A stretch of DNA of 64,000 bases from Candidatus Mediterraneibacter norwichensis (GTDB lineage: Bacteria; Bacillota; Clostridia; Lachnospirales; Lachnospiraceae): positions 1-64,000 of the forward strand of contig DXIU01000040.1 of NCBI GenBank assembly GCA_019112765.1, written 5' to 3'. The notes below the pieces were generated by a model. That model saw only the letters and a program-made list of their open reading frames with translations, was not told the DNA's origin and searched no databases. Shown here one piece after another: positions 57,108 through 64,000 of this stretch. The position numbers and the translations under genes were made by a program. Positions within the stretch are counted from its first letter, which is position 1, and every line of letters begins with the position of its first letter.

Positions 57108-58067
57108 TCAAAAACTGAACTTTCTGTCAATTTCTGTAATCAGGCTGTCACCCGACAGGTCATTCTCTCTCATATCAATCCTGCGGATCCGGCTGTCCTC
57201 ATAGGTCTTGTAGTAATAGATTCCTCTGCCGGCATTTACACAGCAGGAATATGTGGTAATATCCCAGGTTCCACGGGGCGTTACTACGGACCCCCTCACC
57301 ATGGACACCCCGTCCAGAATATGAAAAAACTGAGACACATTTTCCTCCTCCGTGCTGCCGCTGACAGAATTCCACTTCAGAAAAGCTGCCCGTATGAAGC
57401 GGGATACAGAGGAGGCATCACCCGGCAGGCCGGCAGCTCCCACTCCCTGCGAGCAGGGTTTCAGTTCCAGACCGGCGGCAAACCGGTTTACCGCCGGCGC
57501 TGCCTGCAGATTCAGATACTGATTCAGATTCCACCGGTGGTATTCAAAGGGCGGATTATTTGTCAGAACTCCGATAGGATTATCCAGAATATTCAGGCCC
57601 GTTCTGACCGGTTCCAGCACAAGACACTTCCGGCCGTCAGCCAGCATCCAGTGGAGGGGAGCCGGGGGCAGGCCGGCAGAAAACGCGGCGTCTGTGACGC
57701 ACGTATTCTCCAGAAGCTCTGCCGCCTCCTCCACAGAGCCGCAGCTTCCCAGTATCCAGGGAATCATTTCAAACGAAGCAGCGTTGAACATCCCTGCCTC
57801 TTCTTTCCGATAAACGGCATTGTCAGGAAAATTCAGCCCGGCCATGCACAATCCCTTTTCATTGACCGCCTCCGCATAAAGCGGAAATTTCTCCGGTGCC
57901 GCTGCCATTCCGATCATTGCATAGTGCTCTTTCAGCACGGGCAACCGGGTAAAACGCAGGGGGAACCGGCGGGGCGTAATCACCACATGCTCCCCGAAAG
58001 AAACGTCCAGATCCAGATTTCTCCCGAAATAAAACGCTCCGTTTTCACAGGTAATACAGGTACACAT
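57108..58067 (-). CDS. Choloylglycine hydrolase family protein (bile salt hydrolase-like)
   Basis: Ntn-hydrolase of 319 residues. Removing the initial Met exposes the nucleophile Cys2 (MCTCITCENG). Other active-site landmarks are GRNLDLD (Arg16, Asp19), GLNFPDNAVY, GVLTNNPPFEYH and the arginine in SVSRFIRAAF, the bile salt hydrolase pattern rather than penicillin V acylase. Start is ATG 58067 behind GGAGG; an upstream in-frame start would bury the cysteine. It lies 96 bases after the YkvI-type gene on the same strand, so it may belong to the tryptophan T-box operon. Confidence 0.87.
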   Translation of the reverse strand: MCTCITCENGAFYFGRNLDLDVSFGEHVVITPRRFPLRFTRLPVLKEHYAMIGMAAAPEKFPLYAEAVNEKGLCMAGLNFPDNAVYRKEEAGMFNAASFEMIPWILGSCGSVEEAAELLENTCVTDAAFSAGLPPAPLHWMLADGRKCLVLEPVRTGLNILDNPIGVLTNNPPFEYHRWNLNQYLNLQAAPAVNRFAAGLELKPCSQGVGAAGLPGDASSVSRFIRAAFLKWNSVSGSTEEENVSQFFHILDGVSMVRGSVVTPRGTWDITTYSCCVNAGRGIYYYKTYEDSRIRRIDMRENDLSGDSLITEIDRKFSF

Positions 58068-58106
58068 AAACCATTTCCTCCAGTCTGCTTCCTCCATGCA
58101 TAAAGC

Positions 58107-58130
58107 GCCTCCGGCAAAAATGCCGGAGGC
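58107..58130 (-). repeat. Hairpin between the YkvI-type gene and the bile-salt-hydrolase-like gene
   Basis: Perfect 10-base inverted repeat GCCTCCGGCA-AAAA-TGCCGGAGGC. On the minus strand it is followed by GCTTTATG, not a true T-run, so it may reduce rather than stop transcription into the hydrolase gene. Confidence 0.55.
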
Positions 58131-58163
58131 ATCTGTATCCAGTATTACCCGCCTGCAGAGATT

Positions 58164-59303
58164 TTAATCTCTGTCAAACTTTGTGACAATCATATGAACA
58201 ATATAAGGAATAAGAATTACCGGTATCGCCAGGTAAGCAATGGCACTGTACGCCTTCTGAATCAGAGTCAGCAGCCCGAACTGGGCAATTCCGAAATCAA
58301 TGACGCAGCACACAAGGGCGGCAGCAATCTCTTTCCTGGAAATCTGAAATCTTTTCTTTGCTCCGTCAGAAACTTCCTTTTTCCTCCCGGATTCGCCGCA
58401 CACACGCTTCACCATGGCCGCAACCATATTAACCGCTGTGGATACTGCGCCCAGAATAATCAAAATCGAAATCAGCGGAGTCATAAACGAAGCCCCCACG
58501 CCGTTCTGCACCATAAATAATGTAGGCACGCTCTGCTGTGCCGCGTCCGGATTCGTGTAAATTGTCATAAGTCCCAGCACAACCATGACCATCATCAGAG
58601 AATTCACTACAAATCCCGCTCCCATACTCTTCACCGCGTCTCCCGGTTTTTCAAAGGATCTGGCATGCTGGACGAAAACCGCGATATTGGACAGCTGAAA
58701 CGTTCCATACAGGAACGCGGAGTAGAGCGCGTCTCCCAGAGGCAGCTGTTCTGCCGTCATGCTCCCGGCCGCAGCCGTAATCTCTGAAAAATTAACTGCG
58801 ATATTCGGAATATATACAATCAGAAGTCCCGCGATAATACATATGGACAGAACCGAAGCAACTCTGCGTACCAGATCTGTGCCGAAAATCGCAACAATAA
58901 AAATAAAGAGTCCGATCAGGAACGTACACAGCAGATACGGAAGCCCTGTCAGAGTACTGAGCGTCGCGCCGCCGGTGGCAAAAGCAACAGCCGGAGCCAC
59001 ACACATTACGCAGATATACAGCACTTCAAACAGATTGGAAAAAACCGGTGCAAATCTGCCGTAAAATGCGTTATTATATGAGCGGTAATCGTACACCTCA
59101 TGCTTTCTGGCAAACCGGAGACTGTACGCGAAAAAGACGGTATTGTACAGCATGGCAAGAACCGGCATGATCAGACACCAGATTCCGTATCTCACAAAAT
59201 AACTGTAGATCTGCGCTCCGGAGGCAAATCCACCTCCGAAATGTGTTGTAAACCATACAAATGATACGCCGAGGATAATGGCGCCTGTCTTATTTTTCTT
59301 CAT
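58164..59303 (-). CDS. YkvI family membrane protein (putative amino-acid transporter)
   Basis: 379 residues with about ten transmembrane helices. The start VSFVWFTTHFGGGFASGAQI is the glycine-rich first helix typical of YkvI and of APC-fold transporters. Another marker is YGTFQLSNIAVFVQHARSFE. It overlaps the preceding dehydrogenase gene by 14 bases. The operon is headed by a tryptophan T-box, so I infer tryptophan (or an indole compound) as cargo; the sequence itself does not show the substrate. Confidence 0.82.
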   Translation of the reverse strand: MKKNKTGAIILGVSFVWFTTHFGGGFASGAQIYSYFVRYGIWCLIMPVLAMLYNTVFFAYSLRFARKHEVYDYRSYNNAFYGRFAPVFSNLFEVLYICVMCVAPAVAFATGGATLSTLTGLPYLLCTFLIGLFIFIVAIFGTDLVRRVASVLSICIIAGLLIVYIPNIAVNFSEITAAAGSMTAEQLPLGDALYSAFLYGTFQLSNIAVFVQHARSFEKPGDAVKSMGAGFVVNSLMMVMVVLGLMTIYTNPDAAQQSVPTLFMVQNGVGASFMTPLISILIILGAVSTAVNMVAAMVKRVCGESGRKKEVSDGAKKRFQISRKEIAAALVCCVIDFGIAQFGLLTLIQKAYSAIAYLAIPVILIPYIVHMIVTKFDRD

Positions 59304-60399
59304 TGTCTTTTCTCACTCTTTCTTTCAGTTTATCCATTGCGTCAGCCAGCATCTCTTTTGTCACTCTGTAAGGATAATGGTCCACATCTGACATGTCCGG
59401 GATCCGCTCCATACACTCTTCCCACTCTTCCTCCGTGATCTCAATCTCATCCAGAGATACCGGCAGGTGAACTGCTTTGTTCAGCCTGTAGATCTTTTCA
59501 AACTCGTCATACTGCTGATCCGCCAGCAGGGCGATAAGAACGCCGAAACCTACCACCTCACCGTGAAGGTGTTTTTCCTCGATCACCGGATATACAGTCA
59601 TCGCATAGAAAATCGCGTGGGCCAGGCCGCTGTTGTAATCCGGCGTATAATCTTTGGTCAGGAAAATAGACGCGATTCCGGTGGTCACCACAATCGCCAG
59701 AACCACCTGTTCCACATCATAGGTACAGAGTCCCTTTCTGTGATCCTCAAGAGCCTTCGGCCCGTACTCGATCAGAGGCTCGCAGCACATACGGCTGACC
59801 GCCACGCCCAGCGCGGTAAAATGCTCCAGCCGTTCGTCTCTCGATGAAATCGTCGCCTCATAATATTTCGCATAGGTATCGCCGATTCCCGCCCACATAT
59901 ACTGGCTGGGCGCCTTTGCGATAATCTCCGTATCAATGAACGAATGCATGACCGGCCTGACAAAGAAATGAGGCTTCAGAAATGTCCCGTCCTCATTGTA
60001 CATAATTGAAACAGACGTACAGGCGGAGCAGTTTGAGGCAATGGTCGGGAAAGCAAACACCGGCTTATCATCTGTAATGCACAGGCACTTCACCGTATCA
60101 AGGGCCTTTCCGCCTCCTACGCCGAACACCATATCAGCCTCCTGATATACCGGCATGGCACGGAGTTTTTCCACTGTGGCATAAGTACAGTTTTCTCCGT
60201 AGATCTCTTTGCCAATGATTTCAAGATTTGTCTGTTTTACATAAGATTCTATTTTGTCACAGGCGGCTTCCAGAGCTTTCTTTCCGCCGATTACAAGGAC
60301 TTTCTTTCCGTAGGACTCGCACACCGGTCCGATTTTGTCATAGATTTTATCACCGATGGAATAATTCGGAAGATGTACTTCATAGTTTTCCAGTTTCAT
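59290..60399 (-). CDS. Iron-containing alcohol dehydrogenase family protein (GldA-like)
   Basis: 369 residues of the metal-dependent dehydrogenase family that includes glycerol dehydrogenase. NAD-binding: VLVIGGKKALEAA, VFGVGGGKALDTVKCL. Metal ligands: Asp in GIGDTYAKYYE, His in NSGLAHAIFYAM and His in KHLHGEVVGFG. Start is ATG 60399 with AAAGGAG upstream; the open frame before it is T-box leader. Because the leader reads tryptophan, the natural substrate may be an aromatic oxo or hydroxy compound rather than glycerol; this is inference. Confidence 0.87.
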   Translation of the reverse strand: MKLENYEVHLPNYSIGDKIYDKIGPVCESYGKKVLVIGGKKALEAACDKIESYVKQTNLEIIGKEIYGENCTYATVEKLRAMPVYQEADMVFGVGGGKALDTVKCLCITDDKPVFAFPTIASNCSACTSVSIMYNEDGTFLKPHFFVRPVMHSFIDTEIIAKAPSQYMWAGIGDTYAKYYEATISSRDERLEHFTALGVAVSRMCCEPLIEYGPKALEDHRKGLCTYDVEQVVLAIVVTTGIASIFLTKDYTPDYNSGLAHAIFYAMTVYPVIEEKHLHGEVVGFGVLIALLADQQYDEFEKIYRLNKAVHLPVSLDEIEITEEEWEECMERIPDMSDVDHYPYRVTKEMLADAMDKLKERVRKDNEEK

Positions 60400-60473
60400 A
60401 TTGATCTGTCTCCTTTCATCTGCGGGACCGGACCCGCCGGCGCCTGCGCCGTCATCCCCGGCTTTTTCCACAA

Positions 60474-60758
60474 AAGAAAAAGCCCCTGTCCCATACAATT
60501 CTATTGCAGGGACAAGAGCGTTCATACAATCAACTCCTGCGGTGCCACCCGGCTTGATGCAGATCACTGCACCCTCTCACGCATACTGACATATGCTTTC
60601 TTTGATAACGGAGTCCAGTCTCCGGCTTGCCTACTCTGTAATTCAGCTCGCCCTCAAAAGCCCATTCACTCCAGTTCCGTCATACCGCGATTCCACCATC
60701 CGCGGCTCTCTGTAAAGCATTACTGAAGTTACTTGCTCTTTCTCAACGGTTTGATAAA
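60474..60758 (-). promoter_or_regulatory. Tryptophan T-box riboswitch
   Basis: Leader RNA that binds uncharged tRNA. Stem I: AAGAGC pairs with GCTTTT, then the specifier loop AAGTA / GAA-TGG (codon UGG at 60664-60662), then ACTTCAGT paired with ACTGGAGT, then CAGAGAG and the GGTGGAA distal region. The T-box sequence GGGTGGCACCGC lies at 60550-60539; its UGGC bulge matches a GCCA tRNA end, the G discriminator of tRNA-Trp. The terminator is GCTCTTGTCCC...GGGACAGGGGC followed by TTTTTCTTTT (60522-60473). Confidence 0.88.
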
Positions 60759-60787
60759 ACTTTACCACTCAAAAAAGAAAATGTCAA
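60759..60787 (-). promoter_or_regulatory. Promoter of the T-box operon
   Basis: Minus strand -35 TTGACA (60787-60782), 17-base spacer, -10 TAAAGT (60764-60759), immediately before the T-box leader. Confidence 0.8.
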
Positions 60788-60838
60788 TTTTATTTATACT
60801 CTGTTATTATATTCTCTCTGTTCAGCCCTTCCTGGTTC

Positions 60839-61801
60839 TTACGCCTTCCGGTGTTTAACGCATATACAGTCCGCCAGTTTTCTTGCTCCCTTAAATACTG
60901 CTTTGTCGGCCTGCATTGTTATATAAGCCAGCATTAGTATAACTGCGTACATGGGTATGTACCACCGTATTCCCGGATCCCGAACCGAAAAAAATATTTT
61001 ATAGACAATCAGATGGACCAGATACAGCTCAAATGTCATCTGATTAAAAAATTTCAGGATTCTGCTGTTAACCCTCACTCTTAGCGTAAACAGATATATC
61101 AGAACAAGGAAACTCACAGGACAGATATACTGAAGCTGACGAACTCCCTGGCGGTATTTCCATTCAATAACCAGAAATACCGCCGTGGCAGCCAGCAGCC
61201 ATATGTCTCTGCCTTTCTCTGTTTTTTTATCAATCTGCTTTTTATAAAGCGCCGTCAGCTCGCCAATCGCAAAACAAAAAGCCGTGTTATACCACCAGGT
61301 TCCCCTGTCTGCCGCAATACAAAGGCCAATATAGATTATCGGGTTCAGTACAATCCAGATCAGACTGCCCTTCAGATATTTTCTTCCGATCCAGAAGCAT
61401 ACATAACAATACAGAATAATTGCCACAAACCAGAGCTCTCTTCCATTTGGATAACAGAACCTCAGAGCAGCTCTGACAATATCCGCCGCATTATAATCTG
61501 TATGAAAAAATATATTATTGATCACGGTGACAACCGTTCCCGATACAAGAAAGATCAGAATCAGATGAAATACCTTATTCAGCCAGAATCCTTCAAAATA
61601 CTGTCTTCCCTTTTTCTGAAACCGGACTGTCAGTCCATACCCGGACATAAACAAAAAAACTGCAACGGCAAGCTGTCCTGTATTTGCAAAAATCAGGGAC
61701 AACATCCTGTTATCCGAGTAAAACGTCAGATGATAAAGCATCACAACAACAGCCGCTGCCCCTTTCAGACAATCCGTCGTGTTTTTCTCCACACAGATCA
61801 C
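60839..61801 (-). CDS. Acyltransferase family 3 membrane protein
   Basis: 320-residue membrane protein with about ten helices of the OafA/YrhL-type acyltransferase-3 family, which acetylate or otherwise acylate surface sugars, peptidoglycan or lipids. It starts KNTTDCLKGAAAVVVMLYHL, with the catalytic-type His in YHLTFYSDN, then FLFMSGYGLTVRF (SGY signature) and FELYLVHLIVYKIFF. The start is uncertain: the GTG at 61801 has no good ribosome-binding site, and a GTG three codons later lies just after GGGGGTGATC. Confidence 0.8.
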   Translation of the reverse strand: MICVEKNTTDCLKGAAAVVVMLYHLTFYSDNRMLSLIFANTGQLAVAVFLFMSGYGLTVRFQKKGRQYFEGFWLNKVFHLILIFLVSGTVVTVINNIFFHTDYNAADIVRAALRFCYPNGRELWFVAIILYCYVCFWIGRKYLKGSLIWIVLNPIIYIGLCIAADRGTWWYNTAFCFAIGELTALYKKQIDKKTEKGRDIWLLAATAVFLVIEWKYRQGVRQLQYICPVSFLVLIYLFTLRVRVNSRILKFFNQMTFELYLVHLIVYKIFFSVRDPGIRWYIPMYAVILMLAYITMQADKAVFKGARKLADCICVKHRKA

Positions 61802-61895
61802 CCCCGTACGTATTAATCATGCCCTAGTATATCATGAAATCGGTTTTTCGGAAATATCCGGCTGAACCAGCTCTTCCCTGCCGGGCGTATTACGC

Positions 61896-61946
61896 AAAAA
61901 ATAAGCCAGACACCCCGGCATCTTCTGCCGTTTTGTCTGGCTTTTT
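61896..61946. terminator. Terminator of the DAHP synthase gene
   Basis: GCCAGACA (61905-61912) pairs with TGTCTGGC (61934-61941), with an inner CCGGCA/TGCCG. On the minus strand the stem is followed by TTATTTTTT; the plus side also has TTTTT. Confidence 0.85.
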
Positions 61947-61954
61947 CATTTTTC

Positions 61955-62983
61955 TCAGCACATTTCCGCGATCTCGTAAAGCAGTCTTTCCGAAGCCTCC
62001 CATCCGAGACAGGGATCGGTAATGGATTTTCCGTAGATATGTTCAGATACATCCTGGCGTCCCGGTTCGATATAACTCTCGATCATCACGCCCTTGACCA
62101 GATTATGAATCTCCGGCGAGAGCTTGCGGTTATGAAGCACTTCCTTCACAATACGTACCTGTTCCTCATACTGCTTATTGGAATTGGAATGGTTGGAATC
62201 AACGAGAACCGCCTGATTCTGAAGGCCCATTTTCTCGTACATTTCCAGCAGGCACTTAATGTCTTCATAGTGATAGTTCGGCTGGCTGACGCCGCGCTTA
62301 TTTACTCCGCCCCGCAGAATCGCATGGGCAAGCGGATTGCCGGAAGTCTCCACTTCGCAGCCCGCATAGGCATAATGCTGGGGATGCTGTGCCGCATAGA
62401 TGGAGTTCAGCATAACGGAGAAGTCGCCGCTGGTAGGATTCTTCATTCCTGTAGGCACATCAAAACCACTGGCTGTCTGACGGTGGTGCTGATCCTCAAC
62501 GGAACGGGCTCCGATAGCCACATAAGAGAGCAGATCCTCCACATAACCCCAGTTTTCAGGATACAGCATTTCATCTGCTGCCGGCAGACCGAACTCCTCA
62601 ATGGAGCGCATCTGCAGACGGCGGATGGCAATCAGTCCCGCCACCAGGTCCGGACGCTCCTCCGGGTTCGGCTGGAACGCGATTCCCTTGTATCCGTCTC
62701 CATTGGTACGGGGCTTGTAAGTGTAAATACGGGGCACGATCTCGATCCGGTCCTTAACCTTCTCTGACACACGGCTCAGACGGCTGATATAGTCGCAGAC
62801 AGCATCTTCATTATCCGCCGAGCAGGGTCCGATAACCACGAGAAACTTATCTGATTTTCCTGTAAAAATATCACGCAGTGCCTGATCTTTCCGGCGCTTG
62901 ATCTCTTTGCCGCGCTCTGATAACGGATACTGCTCACGGATCTCGGCCGGCGTCGGCAGTTTCTTTAAGTATGAAAAACTCAT
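61955..62983 (-). CDS. aroF: 3-deoxy-7-phosphoheptulonate (DAHP) synthase, type I
   Basis: First step of the shikimate pathway: PEP plus erythrose-4-P to DAHP. The 342 residues match the AroF/G/H class: LVVIGPCSADNEDAVCDYISRL (in parts: GPCSADN), YTYKPRTNGDGYKG (KPRT), GARSVEDQHHRQTASG, and VLVDSNHSNSNKQ (metal/substrate DSNH). The N-terminal extension that binds the amino-acid inhibitor in E. coli enzymes is short. Erythrose-4-P could be supplied by the phosphoketolase encoded nearby. Confidence 0.96.
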   Translation of the reverse strand: MSFSYLKKLPTPAEIREQYPLSERGKEIKRRKDQALRDIFTGKSDKFLVVIGPCSADNEDAVCDYISRLSRVSEKVKDRIEIVPRIYTYKPRTNGDGYKGIAFQPNPEERPDLVAGLIAIRRLQMRSIEEFGLPAADEMLYPENWGYVEDLLSYVAIGARSVEDQHHRQTASGFDVPTGMKNPTSGDFSVMLNSIYAAQHPQHYAYAGCEVETSGNPLAHAILRGGVNKRGVSQPNYHYEDIKCLLEMYEKMGLQNQAVLVDSNHSNSNKQYEEQVRIVKEVLHNRKLSPEIHNLVKGVMIESYIEPGRQDVSEHIYGKSITDPCLGWEASERLLYEIAEMC

Positions 62984-63130
62984 TGCAAAACAATCCTTTC
63001 TGTTCCCACCTGGGAAATATGTATTCCCGCTTCACTTTCCAGGGAAATGAGCGGCGTATATTCCATATGATACAGAGCTTTCTTTCCGTACCACATAAAA
63101 TAAAAGTTCTAAAATATAAAACCACAAAAA

Positions 63131-63160
63131 ATAATATATCCAGACAGGTCATAATGTCAA
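63131..63160 (-). promoter_or_regulatory. Promoter of the DAHP synthase gene
   Basis: Minus strand -35 TTGACA (63160-63155), 18-base spacer, -10 TATTAT (63136-63131). The leader of about 140 bases has several alternative TTTCCC/GGGAA pairings between 63003 and 63050. Confidence 0.7.
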
Positions 63161-63199
63161 CTGATTCCGCCATATCTTTACAGAAAACTTTGTTTAAAA

Positions 63200-64000
63200 T
63201 TAATCGGTCAGTCCGGCTGCCGCATCATATGCCTCCTGTGCCTCTGCTTCGGAAATCGTTCCCTGCTCTTCTGCCTGCTCCACGCGCATCAGATACACAT
63301 CCGACAGAATATCAAAATATTTTTCATTTACCAGCGTGTCCCGGACAGCATTCTCATAGATTCTCTCCGCCGACTGATACTGACTGTCCATCAGCTGCCG
63401 GTAAACGGTGCAGGCCGGAGAACGGTACAGCAGAATTCCTGCGACTGCTGTCAGACCGAAGATACAGGTAAATACAATTTTAGTGATTTTGAATCCCTTC
63501 TTTTCCTTCGGATATCCTATGATGCCAAAATCAACCAACGGTATTTTCTGCACCGGAGCGCCGCATTTCGCGCAGAAATTCTGGCTGCTTTTAACCTCTG
63601 CGCCGCACTGACTGCAAAAGCGGCTGCGCCGGTACCTCCTGCAGGCATTGAATATATGGAGACCCAGCCATACTGCCAGCAGAACGGCCAGCACAATCAG
63701 CAGCATATTCCTCGTCCGCTCCCCGCTGTCTACGGCTGACGAATTGAACTTCGCGCTGTAGCTTTTTTCAAATACGCCGTCCCCGTCTCCGTCCTGCTTC
63801 AGTTCCACCCACTGCTCCTTCCTCGTATTCATCGAAAAATAAGAAGTATCTGTGACAGGTACATTTTCAAAATACCTGGTGTCTGAATAATCCCCCTCCG
63901 CATCGGGATAGCCAAGCGATACGTCCATAGTCCCCCTGTCATTTCCTTCAATCGTAATCTCGTAATCCTGCGCGGTGTCCAGACGCAGAATCTTCTCCTG
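63200..64000 (-). CDS. Zinc-ribbon membrane protein (partial, N-terminus off the window)
   Basis: The frame is open to the right edge, so the true start lies beyond 64000; 266 residues are visible. The N-terminal part is an extracytoplasmic beta-rich region (DYEITIEGNDRG, DTRYFENVPVT, with a DGDGDG motif that may bind calcium). It is followed by one transmembrane helix, a zinc ribbon FCSQCGAEVKSSQNFCAKCG, a second helix (IVFTCIFGLTAVAGILLY), and a helical C-terminus ending in an acidic tail. No known function. Confidence 0.75.
   Translation of the reverse strand, partial: QEKILRLDTAQDYEITIEGNDRGTMDVSLGYPDAEGDYSDTRYFENVPVTDTSYFSMNTRKEQWVELKQDGDGDGVFEKSYSAKFNSSAVDSGERTRNMLLIVLAVLLAVWLGLHIFNACRRYRRSRFCSQCGAEVKSSQNFCAKCGAPVQKIPLVDFGIIGYPKEKKGFKITKIVFTCIFGLTAVAGILLYRSPACTVYRQLMDSQYQSAERIYENAVRDTLVNEKYFDILSDVYLMRVEQAEEQGTISEAEAQEAYDAAAGLTD

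Overview
The window looks like a chromosomal segment of a gut Lachnospiraceae member (Clostridia, Firmicutes). The basis is gene content and order: rpmG-secE-nusG-rplK-rplA, gdpP-rplI-dnaB, rpsF-ssb-rpsR, murT-gatD, a large SRP RNA with an Alu domain, strong AGGAGG ribosome-binding sites, a two-cluster ferredoxin, an Enterococcus-type V-ATPase operon, a phosphoketolase and a bile-salt-hydrolase-like enzyme. No rRNA, tRNA, transposase, phage or CRISPR array was seen. Most genes lie on the minus strand; the one long plus-strand block is 44193-52268.

Layout. 1-1871: ribosomal/secretion/antitermination genes. 2015-3229: AI-2E family exporter. 3275-4020: no gene, but two long palindromic elements. 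4021-12821: nine-subunit V-type ATPase operon whose proteolipid carries the Na+ ligand set. 13031-17930: trmL, an alaT/alaR-like pair, an AIR-synthase-like protein and a VanW protein. 18031-20416: a tiny membrane protein, a B12/radical SAM protein and the SRP RNA gene. 20417-28410: tadA, a DUF6128-like protein, dgt, an HTH protein, a phosphopantetheinyl transferase, a degenerate GGDEF-EAL protein and an orphan sugar-binding lipoprotein. 28795-33837: ferredoxin, a MerR-like protein and dnaB-rplI-gdpP. 34308-37304: a three-module flavin/rhodanese/sulfite-reductase fusion with a DUF134 regulator. 37481-43726: rpsR-ssb-rpsF, sortase B, LUD protein, phosphatase and gatD-murT.

44193-49788 is the most unusual block: a plus-strand, AT-richer, tightly overlapping operon of alpha/beta hydrolase, five-TM MurF-like ligase, D-Ala-D-Ala-type ligase, VanX-type dipeptidase and a TIR protein with a SARM1-like catalytic glutamate. 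It is preceded by structured repeats and followed by pncB (NAD salvage). A 38-codon remnant of a murF C-terminus is jammed between pncB and a HAD gene, marking a recombination joint. I read the block as an imported cell-wall remodelling module with a TIR effector or sensor; that function is inference.

52355-64000: aroE, AraC regulator, phosphoketolase, and a tryptophan T-box operon (specifier UGG, discriminator-matching UGGC) driving an iron-type alcohol dehydrogenase, a YkvI-family membrane protein and possibly the bile-salt-hydrolase-like enzyme. Then come an acyltransferase, DAHP synthase and a partial zinc-ribbon membrane protein. Three families of palindromic repeats (A, B and a GGGG/CCCC hairpin family) recur between genes.
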